DNA of 64,000 bases from JAUVPY01 sp034412795 (lineage in GTDB: Bacteria > Chloroflexota > Anaerolineae > 4572-78 > NAK82), in contig DAOUMD010000185.1 of the NCBI GenBank assembly GCA_034412795.1, forward strand, positions 1 through 64,000, written 5' to 3'. Under the pieces are notes generated by a model. That model saw only the letters and a list, made by a program, of their open reading frames with translations. It ran no database searches and was not told where the DNA came from. Positions within the stretch are counted from its first letter, which is position 1. The number at the start of each line of letters is the position of its first letter. This document shows, in pieces, positions 7,883 through 15,605 of this stretch. The position numbers and the translations under genes were made by a program.

Positions 7883-8635
7883 TCAGGGAAAAGGGCCGAC
7901 AAGTTCATCAAAAGGAGATTTTTTGATGATAGCCCCAGCTTTTTCGGGATCAAAGTCTTGTGGCCAGACTGTATCCTTAACTGTATCCTTATATGAGTAT
8001 CTGGCTCCCTCCAGATTGGCTCTCTCCAAGTTGGCTCCTTCCAGATTGGCTCCCTCCAGATTGGCTCCCTTCAGGTTAGCCCCCCACAGGTCGGCTCCCC
8101 ACAGGTCGACTCCCTTCAGGTTAGCCCCCTCCAGTTTGGCTTCCCACAGCTTGGCTCCCTCCAGGTTAGCTCCTTTCAGGTTGGCTCCCTCCAGCTTGGC
8201 TCTCCACAGCTTGGCTCTCTCCAGGTTGGCTCCCTCCAAGTTGGCTCCCTCCAGCTTGGCTCCCTCCAGGTTGATATCAGTAACGCCTTCCTGGTTAAGC
8301 CTTTTAATAAGCCCGACTATCCTGTAAGTTGCTTCCTCAGACTGCCAGCCCAAATAGTCCTCTATTTCCTCCCGATACCTCCTGATCCTCAGTTCTTTTG
8401 CCTGCTCAGCCTCACGACGGTGGTACAGTCTGTCGATGATCAGAACTGTAATGGCTATGCTGATTAACTCTGTGCTGGCATTGGCGTAAAAATCATGAAT
8501 GACGGTAATGAATGGCCCTTGAGGCCAAGCTTTTGGATAAAAGTGGAGAAGCCCAGCTAACACACCTGCCACTAAGAGCACCACTCCAATCTGGAGAACA
8601 GAAAGTGGCTTTAGCTTTTGAGCCAACTTAGTCAT
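7883..8635 (-). CDS. Membrane-anchored pentapeptide-repeat protein, 250 aa
   Basis: Two N-terminal membrane segments (about 12-30 and 50-68) are followed by a charged helix (RRREAEQAKELRIRRYREEIEDYL) and about 20 pentapeptide repeats of the (A/K)LEGANLxx type (about 125-225), which fold as a right-handed beta helix. The C-terminal tail DFDPEKAGAI is shared with the protein at 7604-7828. The repeats are coded by 15-bp units that are very alike. Similar proteins in Chloroflexota and cyanobacteria are of unknown function. Its place next to TIR and pentapeptide-TIR genes suggests a structural or sensing part of that set (inference). Confidence 0.8.
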   Translation of the reverse strand: MTKLAQKLKPLSVLQIGVVLLVAGVLAGLLHFYPKAWPQGPFITVIHDFYANASTELISIAITVLIIDRLYHRREAEQAKELRIRRYREEIEDYLGWQSEEATYRIVGLIKRLNQEGVTDINLEGAKLEGANLEGANLERAKLWRAKLEGANLKGANLEGAKLWEAKLEGANLKGVDLWGADLWGANLKGANLEGANLEGANLERANLEGARYSYKDTVKDTVWPQDFDPEKAGAIIKKSPFDELVGPFP

Positions 8636-8745
8636 CCTGAGCCTCCTTCACGGCTCAATTGTATACTTCCTTCCCCCCATCTCTCGCTAGCCCTGCCCCG
8701 CTCGGCCTGGCGCTGAAGGGCTGGAGGTGGGGAGGAGGGAAGGGC

Positions 8746-9858
8746 CTAATAACAATACTCCGACACCAACCCCCCACCCGCATCATACAAATATCCGCAC
8801 TCCCCCTTGTTGTTCCACAGCGCTTGGCCGTTGCCGAAACTGAAGCCACCGGATTCAGGATGCGACTCATTGGTGTACACCCGGCAGGCCTGGCCCGGCT
8901 CCAGCACGTAGCTGGGGAAGAAGAAGTCCTGGCCGGCGTCGCCGGCGTTCAGACGCCAGCCGTTGAGGTCGGCCGGTGCTCCGCCCTGATTGACGATCTC
9001 GGCGTATTCGTCGCTCTCGACGCGAGAGACGACGCCGTCGTAGAAGATAAACTTGATGACCACATTGGCCGCCCCTTGTGCGGGTGGCTCTACTGGCTGA
9101 GTCGGCTCCGGCGTTGCCACTGCCTGGCTGGCCCACAAGCCGAGCCCGGCCGCCTGGGCCTCTTGCTGCACGGCAAGGAAACGGTCAGCATACCTCACAT
9201 CTGGGGGGTAGGTTGCGACCTGGGCCATGCCTGACCTTAGCAACTCCTCGTTCACCATCATATCGCCGACGTAGACATAGCGGAGAAGGCGGCTGTACTG
9301 GTCGGTCTCGCTCACGTCTTTTTCGAGCCAGACGTCCTGGTTAGCAACAAGGGCGGCATTGGCCTGAGTCGCCTCGTCGTAGAACGGCATGCCTTGCTCA
9401 GGCGTGTCCATGCCGATATAGCGCACGCGGTAGGGTGTGCCGTCGATTTCAACCTCGATGGTGTCGCCGTCGACGATCTGTAACACGTGTGCTGCGCCGT
9501 CGGTTCGGGGCGCTGCTGGGACCGACGTGGCCGTTGGATCGGGCGGGATCGGCGTGTCGGTGGGTGGCGCCGGTTCGGGCGCGTTGGTGGGTATGGGGGT
9601 GGCGGTCGGTTCCAACGTGACGGTGGGCTCCAGCGTGGCCGTAGGGGGTGGGGTGTTGGTGGCCACTGGCGTTGCGGTCTCGGTGGAGAATTCGGCCAGT
9701 CTGGAGGCTAGGGTGGGGGTGGCGCCTGAGTCAGCGACTAAGCCCCCGAAGATGGCCGTTGGAATGGCACATAGGCAACCTAGAATGATTAAGCCGGCAC
9801 AGCCGATGATGAGTTTTCCTACTGTTCCACCGCTCCAGGTTTTCTGGATGGTTTGCAT
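8746..9858 (-). CDS. Secreted thermonuclease-like protein with lamin-tail domain, 370 aa
   Basis: N-terminal hydrophobic segment with Cys (about 15-40; GCAGLIILGCLCAI), then a Thr/Pro-rich stalk (about 55-115), then a staphylococcal-nuclease domain (about 122-245; IVDGDTIEVEIDG, RYIGMDTPE and YSRLLRYVY give the two Arg and the Glu of the active site), and a C-terminal lamin-tail domain (about 262-370; SDEYAEIVNQGG, DLNGWRL, FGNGQALWNN). SNase enzymes cut DNA and RNA in the presence of calcium; lamin-tail domains are immunoglobulin-like and common in secreted bacterial nucleases. It is probably a surface-anchored nuclease for nutrient gain or defence. A second lamin-tail enzyme lies at 15606. 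Confidence 0.88.
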   Translation of the reverse strand: MQTIQKTWSGGTVGKLIIGCAGLIILGCLCAIPTAIFGGLVADSGATPTLASRLAEFSTETATPVATNTPPPTATLEPTVTLEPTATPIPTNAPEPAPPTDTPIPPDPTATSVPAAPRTDGAAHVLQIVDGDTIEVEIDGTPYRVRYIGMDTPEQGMPFYDEATQANAALVANQDVWLEKDVSETDQYSRLLRYVYVGDMMVNEELLRSGMAQVATYPPDVRYADRFLAVQQEAQAAGLGLWASQAVATPEPTQPVEPPAQGAANVVIKFIFYDGVVSRVESDEYAEIVNQGGAPADLNGWRLNAGDAGQDFFFPSYVLEPGQACRVYTNESHPESGGFSFGNGQALWNNKGECGYLYDAGGGLVSEYCY

Positions 9859-10103
9859 TGTTGCACCTCCTCGTACTTGATTGACAGGCAGCTTGTGTGG
9901 GATTGAGAATGGAGTCGGGGTCGGTGGTAAGGTATGGGAAGTGGAGGTGTTCTCTTTGGTTGGGCCTGCTTGTGTTTATTGTATCACATTTGTTCACCGG
10001 CTTCAACGGATTGTATGAAAACTCTAATGATTTCTAGCAAAACAAAGTAGCTTCGCAGCGCCTCGCTCTCTCTGCCCCGCTGGGCTTGGCGGTGGAGGGG
10101 TGG

Positions 10104-12947
10104 TCACCCCTTTGCCTCTGCCTCCGCCCGCTTCAAATTCAACTCCAGCAACCGTTCCAATATCTCCTCGTCACTCAAATCATGCGGCCAGCCGTACGCA
10201 TCCAGCACGGCCTGGTCTAGCTTACGGTGGATCAGGTCGAGCCAGGTGGGCCGCTGGTTGTAGAGGTTGGTCAGGGTGCGCTTCTTCAGCTCGGCCTGGC
10301 TGGCGCCAAGCGGGTTGAGCCAGGCGTCGCGTTTCTCGACCAGCTCGCGCGCGGCCTGGGCGATGGCTTTGACGCCCGGGGCGTCGGTGGGTTCGTGGCC
10401 GGGGGGGTAGGGGAAGGGGAAGGTTTCGAAGCAGGTAGTATTGTTGTAAGTTGGATCATTGCCTACGCCGTGGCGAGATGAGGTTGCCAGCGACCAGACT
10501 TCGTGGACTCGAGAATGAAGCACGCCAAAAAAGTAATCATCTTCACGAGAAAAAACGAACAAACGGCTATCTGGTAACACTTCAATGGAAACCCATGCAA
10601 ATAAGCGATGTTTAGCAACTCGTGGAGTTACTGCATAACGTCTCAAGCCCTGCAAAGCTTCCCGCATCTCAGGTCGTGATCTTTCATGAAGCCACCACTT
10701 TTCCCTGGCTGACTTTTGCCGATTGGTCTTTCTTAACGGTTTCACGTTTTTGAGCACGTATTCGAATGGTGCTTCATATTGAGCTGCATCTTCCTGTAAC
10801 AGACCAGTGCCAAAGTCAATGATCCACATATCGCGAGATCGACCCGTCACATCGGAGGCATTAATCCAAGGCCGCACTACATCGCTGTTCGGACGATTAT
10901 TGGGATTTCCCTTTGCATTTAGCAAAACCTGCGCTGTTTCGGCATTCAGGTCAAATGGACCAACTTTCTTTGTACCCATAAAAGCTATCTTATAATTTTC
11001 TGATAGCCGATTTGCCTGAGTTACATCGGTTAACGAGGTCAAATCCGCATTAATAAACTCAACTCGCTGCGTATTTTTATAAGCCAATTCAGCCAAGTCG
11101 TCTTTCCTTAAGTTGAGGTAACGTTCTGTTTCGCTGCCATCGTCAAATCCCACCATCGAAACACGTACGTCAGCTCCTTCCAGTATCCAAGGTCGATCAG
11201 CCTGTGCATAAAAAATGTCTCCGCTGTCCTTAATTCGCTCTAACACTTGCCGGTTGGCACCAGCTCGAATGGCCTGGGTGGCTAGCAGTCCGGCTCGATT
11301 GGTCTGGCCTTGTTCGATCTGAGCGCGGGTGCGCTCGAACCAGTAACAAACAAGGTCGGCTCCATGAGGTACGCGCCCCTCATAGACTTGCCATATTGCT
11401 TCTGTATATCTGTCGCCTAGCTCGCTTCTTAGTTTGCTACGCCCCAAAAATGGCGGATTCCCAATCACCACATCCGCCTCCGGCCACTCCGGCTCAACCG
11501 GATTCCCCGCCTCATCATAAGCCAAAACAGCATCCATCTCCACGATCGTCTCAATCGGCTTCAAGATCGGCTCACTTGGAAAACCATACCCGTTCTCCTG
11601 GAGCCACTGAATATAACCGATCCAGACGGTGGCCTGGGCCAACTCGTGGGCGTAGGCGTTGATCTCAATCCCATGCAGTTGGGCCGGCGAGGCGCTGGGG
11701 ATAAGCCGGGCGGTGCCCACCTCGCTGGCAAAGGTAGCCACCTCTTTTTGCAGGTCAAGCAACTGCTTCAAGGCGATGTACAGGAAATTCGCGCTGCCAC
11801 ACGCGGGATCCAGAACCTGAACCTGGGCGATTTCGTCGTGGAACGTGCCCAGCAGCGACTCCAACTCATTGCGCAGCCGGGTTCGGTGGCGCCGGTCCGT
11901 GGCAGCGTCGCGCCGCTCAGCTAGGCCTCGGGCCTCGGTCTGCACCTTCTCCCAACGCCGGCGCAGGGGGGCCATGAGCACCGGTTCGACGATGAGCAGG
12001 ATGTCTTCTTTGCTGGTGTAGTGGGCGCCAATCTGGGCGCGCTTGTCGGGGTCCAGGCTGCGCTCGAAGAGGGTGCCCAAGATCGAAGGCTCGATGCTGG
12101 ACCAGTCCAGTTTGCTGACCTGGATCAGGATCTCGATGCCTTCGCTGTCCAGCTCAAGCACGCTTTCGTCATCGAACAAACCTCCGTCAAAGTGCGTAAT
12201 CTGGTCGGATCCAAACCAGCCACCGGTGGACATCGCGGCAAAGAGGAACCTCAACTGCTGGGCAAAGGCAGAAGCGTTGCGGCGCGTATTCTCGGCCAGA
12301 CGAGAGAACAGGTTCTTGGGCAGCAGGCCGATATCCTCGGCGAAGAGGCAAAAGAGAAGGCGGATCAGGAAGTGAGCGATAGGTTGCGGATCTTCGCCCC
12401 ACTTGCGCAGGATGTCGGCCAGGTGGGCGAATTCGCGGGCGGCTGCCTCGGTCACCTGCTCCGTGGTCTGGGGCGCGCGCAGCATCTCCGGCTCATAGAA
12501 GATCGAGTATAGCAGCCGGTACCCTTCCTGGGTCAGCAGGTCATCGAGCGTGATCTCATACACTCGCTTAGCCGTATTCACGAACTTGGTGTGCACGAGG
12601 ATGCGGTCAATGTCCGACACGACCAGAAGCGGAGGGCTCTCCAGGGCCTCGTGATACTGGAGCAGTTGCTGATAGGCCTTGTCCAGATCGGCGTGTTTGC
12701 CCTTGTACTCCCAAGCAAAGAAACGCTTCTTCCAGACGTCGGCCCAGCCCTGGCCACCGCTTGTCTTGGCCGCACCGGCCTCGAAGGTGAACCACTCGCC
12801 CTTGGGGTCGGCCTCGGCCGGCGTGGAGTGGCCGACCACATGGCAGAGGTCGATGAAGTGCTCCTGGCAGGCGGAGCGCTCCTTTAGGGTGGCGTAGCGC
12901 CATTTGTCGACGAAGTCCTTGGGGGACATGCGTTGTAGTGCTGTCAT
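10104..12947 (-). CDS. Type IIL restriction-modification enzyme (MmeI-like), 947 aa
   Basis: Single-chain restriction and methylation enzyme. The nuclease site D70-x9-E80-Y-K82 (GWADV...AWEYKGKH) has the same spacing and, to my knowledge, the same numbering as MmeI. A helical connector (about 160-370) leads to a gamma-type N6-adenine methyltransferase with motif I LDPACGSANF (379-388) and motif IV GNPPF (496-500). The last 300-350 residues should be the target-recognition domain that sets both cutting and methylation site. Family enzymes methylate one strand and cut about 20 bp away; the recognition sequence cannot be read here. The ATG (12947) is one base from the TGA of the 93-aa gene, so translation is probably coupled. 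Confidence 0.93.
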   Translation of the reverse strand: MTALQRMSPKDFVDKWRYATLKERSACQEHFIDLCHVVGHSTPAEADPKGEWFTFEAGAAKTSGGQGWADVWKKRFFAWEYKGKHADLDKAYQQLLQYHEALESPPLLVVSDIDRILVHTKFVNTAKRVYEITLDDLLTQEGYRLLYSIFYEPEMLRAPQTTEQVTEAAAREFAHLADILRKWGEDPQPIAHFLIRLLFCLFAEDIGLLPKNLFSRLAENTRRNASAFAQQLRFLFAAMSTGGWFGSDQITHFDGGLFDDESVLELDSEGIEILIQVSKLDWSSIEPSILGTLFERSLDPDKRAQIGAHYTSKEDILLIVEPVLMAPLRRRWEKVQTEARGLAERRDAATDRRHRTRLRNELESLLGTFHDEIAQVQVLDPACGSANFLYIALKQLLDLQKEVATFASEVGTARLIPSASPAQLHGIEINAYAHELAQATVWIGYIQWLQENGYGFPSEPILKPIETIVEMDAVLAYDEAGNPVEPEWPEADVVIGNPPFLGRSKLRSELGDRYTEAIWQVYEGRVPHGADLVCYWFERTRAQIEQGQTNRAGLLATQAIRAGANRQVLERIKDSGDIFYAQADRPWILEGADVRVSMVGFDDGSETERYLNLRKDDLAELAYKNTQRVEFINADLTSLTDVTQANRLSENYKIAFMGTKKVGPFDLNAETAQVLLNAKGNPNNRPNSDVVRPWINASDVTGRSRDMWIIDFGTGLLQEDAAQYEAPFEYVLKNVKPLRKTNRQKSAREKWWLHERSRPEMREALQGLRRYAVTPRVAKHRLFAWVSIEVLPDSRLFVFSREDDYFFGVLHSRVHEVWSLATSSRHGVGNDPTYNNTTCFETFPFPYPPGHEPTDAPGVKAIAQAARELVEKRDAWLNPLGASQAELKKRTLTNLYNQRPTWLDLIHRKLDQAVLDAYGWPHDLSDEEILERLLELNLKRAEAEAKG

Positions 12948-12948
12948 C

Positions 12949-13230
12949 TCATAGACCTTCTTCCCCTAAGATCTCTCTCAGTCTCTCCAAGATTTCCCCC
13001 TCCTGCTCCTCACTCATCCCCGGCCTCACCAAGCTAAACCGCTCCCCAGCGCTAGACTCAAACACACACACCCGCCCCGCCTCGCCGGGCCTTGTCTCGA
13101 TCAGCTTCGCCTTACCCGCCTCGACCATCATCAGCGCCAGGCAGTAGTGGAAGGCGGCGCGCACCGGCTCGGGCTGGGCGTCGAGGAGTTGGGCGAAGGC
13201 GGTTAGGTTGGGAGGGAGGTTGTCGGTCAT
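12949..13230 (-). CDS. Small conserved hypothetical protein, 93 aa (copy 2), coupled to RM gene
   Basis: Paralogue of the protein at 1491-1775 (about 70% identical; FAQLLDAQPEPVRAAF, VEAGKAKLIETRPGEAGR, FESSAGE). Its TGA and the ATG of the type IIL enzyme are separated by one base, so the two are almost certainly translated together. No DNA-binding motif of the usual restriction controller (C protein) type is seen. It could be an accessory, regulatory or merely co-transferred protein. The upstream leader also resembles that of copy 1. Confidence 0.8.
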   Translation of the reverse strand: MTDNLPPNLTAFAQLLDAQPEPVRAAFHYCLALMMVEAGKAKLIETRPGEAGRVCVFESSAGERFSLVRPGMSEEQEGEILERLREILGEEGL

Positions 13231-13384
13231 TGGGTTAGAGCCTCGCTTTTCTGGCTGGCCGCGGCCGCGCGCCGCGCGGCTTTAGGCAGCCGTTCTTGCA
13301 TGACAAGGTACTTGTGCAAGTATGTTCCTCCTATTGCATGGGCCAGAAAACGGCACTCAGAAACCAGCAAGCAGCGAGCAGAAA

Positions 13385-14509
13385 TCAACTACTTGAGACA
13401 GGGGCGACAACTACGCGAAACCCAACAAGGTTGCCGAAGCCGTCGGGATGGTAGTTGTCGCGGACGGAGACGCGCGCGCCCCTAAGATCGTAGCCCCACG
13501 AGCCGCCACGCAGCGTACGGTCGCCCGAACCCTCTTGCTCTTCCCGCCCATCCTCGGGATCATATGGGTAGCCTTTGTATAAACTCGACGTCCACTCCCA
13601 CACATTCCCTGCCATATCCACACACCCATACGGGCTATCTCCCTGCGGCGAATGCTGGCCCACCGGTGTGGTGTCTCCTACCTTCATTCCAAAATTGCAC
13701 CGGTTCTCGTCCGGTGGCTCATTCCCCCACGGCCAGATCCGCCCGTCCGTCCCCCGCGCCGCCTTCTCCCACTCGGCCTCGCTGGGTAGTCGGTAAGCTT
13801 TGCCGGTCGCCTCGGCCAGCCACTGGCAGTAAGCCATCGCGTCACGCCAGCTAACATCGACTACCGGATGATGCTCTTTGCCCCCTGGTGGTGTCCTGCG
13901 GTTGGTTATCTTCGCAAAGACCGCGTATTGGGCATTGGTCACCGGCGTTTTGGCAATGTAATACTCGGGCAGGTATACGGTGTGTTGGGGCTGCTCCTCG
14001 TCATACGCGTCTTTGTCCTTCTTGGGATCGCTGCCCATCAGGAACTCGCCGGCGAGGATGTGGACCAGCTCCGGCTCAATTGGAGCTGGGGGACGCGGGC
14101 CAAGCTCATAATCCAGAGCACGCGTGAGTTTCTCAAAGCCGCGCGGCGCGAAAAGATCAACCCATTGCCGAGACCCTAACCGGTCAGACACCGTGCATGC
14201 TTCCAGTCGAACCGGAATAAGATAGATCTTGCCTTCCGGCATTTCATCCAGAACGTCAAGGGCTATTTTGATCTCCTTCTGGACATAGCCCTGTTTGTCG
14301 ATGGATTCCTTCGACAAGCAAGCCAAAAAGAGCTTCGAGCTGCGGATGGCACGCCTGATCTCGAACCTCCAGTCCGCGCCCGGCAGCAGGTCCTCCTCGT
14401 CCAACCAGGGGTGATAGCCAGCCTCTTTCAGTTGGTGATAAAGGTCCCTCACGCGCTCTTTATCCTCGTGAGCGTGGCATAGGAAAATGCGTGGCTCTTG
14501 CTGGGTCAA
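13385..14509 (-). CDS. TIR-FGE/lectin protein, 374 aa
   Basis: TIR_2 domain at the N-terminus (about 5-135; RIFLCHAHEDKERV, DLLPGADWRFEIRRAI, VQKEIKIALDVL with candidate catalytic Glu) joined by a short linker to an FGE/C-type-lectin domain (about 148-374; LAGEFLMGSD, YLPEYYIAKTPVTNAQYA, LPSEAEWEKAARG, MAGNVWEW, RGGSW, GFRVV). It is close to the 537-aa protein but lacks the helical adaptor and ends in PVSSS rather than VAAQQE. The FGE copper/cysteine site is absent. It lies 6 bp after the pentapeptide-TIR gene, so two different TIR proteins share a transcript. Likely a sensing effector of a conflict system (inference). Confidence 0.87.
   Translation of the reverse strand: MTQQEPRIFLCHAHEDKERVRDLYHQLKEAGYHPWLDEEDLLPGADWRFEIRRAIRSSKLFLACLSKESIDKQGYVQKEIKIALDVLDEMPEGKIYLIPVRLEACTVSDRLGSRQWVDLFAPRGFEKLTRALDYELGPRPPAPIEPELVHILAGEFLMGSDPKKDKDAYDEEQPQHTVYLPEYYIAKTPVTNAQYAVFAKITNRRTPPGGKEHHPVVDVSWRDAMAYCQWLAEATGKAYRLPSEAEWEKAARGTDGRIWPWGNEPPDENRCNFGMKVGDTTPVGQHSPQGDSPYGCVDMAGNVWEWTSSLYKGYPYDPEDGREEQEGSGDRTLRGGSWGYDLRGARVSVRDNYHPDGFGNLVGFRVVVAPVSSS
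13424..13495 (-). other. Putative DGR-type variable region, copy 2 (24 codons)
   Basis: Same place and exactly the same length as in the other two FGE genes. Codons between RGGSW and GFR include GGC, TAC, GAT, CTT, GGC, GTC, TCC, GTC, GAC, AAC, TAC, CAT, GAC, GGC, TTC, GGC, AAC, CTT, GTT, almost all ending in a pyrimidine as expected if derived from AAC/AAT. The 3' flank differs from copies 1 and 3. Confidence 0.5.
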
Positions 14510-14515
14510 TGGTCG

Positions 14516-15505
14516 TTATCCTTCCTCTGCTTTCAAATCGCTCAACAGGCGCTCGAAGGCCTCCTGGTAAGAGTCATGCTCCTTCCAATGCAAAAAATCA
14601 GGCACAAAATACTCGCGCACCTCCACGGCCAGGTCTTTGCCGGTGTCGGCGTCGAAGCACACCCAGTCCCGGATGGTGTCCCAGTCCACCAGCCGGATCG
14701 GGAACAGCTTGCGTCGCTTGTCGCGTTGCTCGGCCTGGCGGGCGCGGCGGATCTCGGTCATGACCCACTCGCTGTGGAGGCTGTTTTCGGAGAGGACCAG
14801 CAAGAGCTTGTCGTGCAGGCGGATAGCCTGGTCGATCTGGTCGTAGAGTTTTTTGCCACCCTTGAGGTGTTCAGGAGCAAACCAGCAGCGCACGGCGTTG
14901 TCTTGCAGATCGGCGTGTAGGCGTTGGGCAAAGTCGTCGTCTTTGGACGAATAGCTGATAAAGCAGGAGTAGTATTCGAAGGCTTTGCCCGTCAGGGACC
15001 CCATGTAGGTGATGAAGTTGTCCGGGACGCCACAACCGCGCAGGAAGGCCTCGGGGATCTGGCCGGCTGATCGGTAGATGGTGTCAATACCGATGGTTGA
15101 AGCGTCTTCGTGACGTATGGTCTCCAATCCCTTGACCTCGCGCAGGTCAAGGAATCCGAAAACAGTATATCCTGCTTTGGCCTCACTGAGGTCCGCCTCG
15201 CTGAGGTCCGCCATGATGAGGTTCGCCATGACGAGGTCCGCCCCGCTGAGGTCCGCCCCGCTGAGGTCCGCCCCGCTCAAGTTCGCCCCGCCGAGGTACG
15301 CCCCGCTGAGATTTGCCCGGCTGAGGTCCGCCTCGCGGAGGTCCGCCTCGCTGAGGTCCGCCTCGCTGAGGTCCACCCCGCTGAGGTGCGCCCGGCTGAG
15401 GTCCGCCCTGTGGAGGTTCGCCCATATGTCACGATGCTCTTCCCACCACCGATTCCAAACCTCGGCACCCTGCTTAAGTATCTCCAGTTGCCGCTCGTTA
15501 GCCAT
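14516..15505 (-). CDS. Pentapeptide-repeat TIR protein, 329 aa
   Basis: A short helix (ANERQLEILKQGAEVWNRWW) is followed by about 20 pentapeptide repeats (about 30-125; ADLSGADLSGADL), a linker, and a C-terminal TIR domain (about 185-329; FEYYSCFISYSSKDDDFA, LYDQIDQAI, SLHSEWVMTEIRRA with Glu in the catalytic position of NADase TIRs). I chose the ATG giving MANERQ, which has a GAGGG site five bases upstream; a TTG two codons earlier is the alternative. The repeat segment is coded by 15-bp tandem units. The stop is 6 bp before the TIR-FGE gene, so they form an operon. TIR plus pentapeptide is a sensor-effector layout; its trigger is unknown. Confidence 0.88.
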   Translation of the reverse strand: MANERQLEILKQGAEVWNRWWEEHRDIWANLHRADLSRAHLSGVDLSEADLSEADLREADLSRANLSGAYLGGANLSGADLSGADLSGADLVMANLIMADLSEADLSEAKAGYTVFGFLDLREVKGLETIRHEDASTIGIDTIYRSAGQIPEAFLRGCGVPDNFITYMGSLTGKAFEYYSCFISYSSKDDDFAQRLHADLQDNAVRCWFAPEHLKGGKKLYDQIDQAIRLHDKLLLVLSENSLHSEWVMTEIRRARQAEQRDKRRKLFPIRLVDWDTIRDWVCFDADTGKDLAVEVREYFVPDFLHWKEHDSYQEAFERLLSDLKAEEG

Positions 15506-15605
15506 CCTCAACCCTCACTACCAGGCTCAACCCCGCCCCGCCGGGCATTAGCTGAGCCAATCATTCCCCAGAGCCAAAAAGCGCCAGGCCAGGCGGCTGC
15601 CCAGC

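Noticed and set aside
15180..15425. CRISPR or DNA satellite from 15-bp units
   Set aside because: The units encode pentapeptide repeats in frame with a TIR protein.
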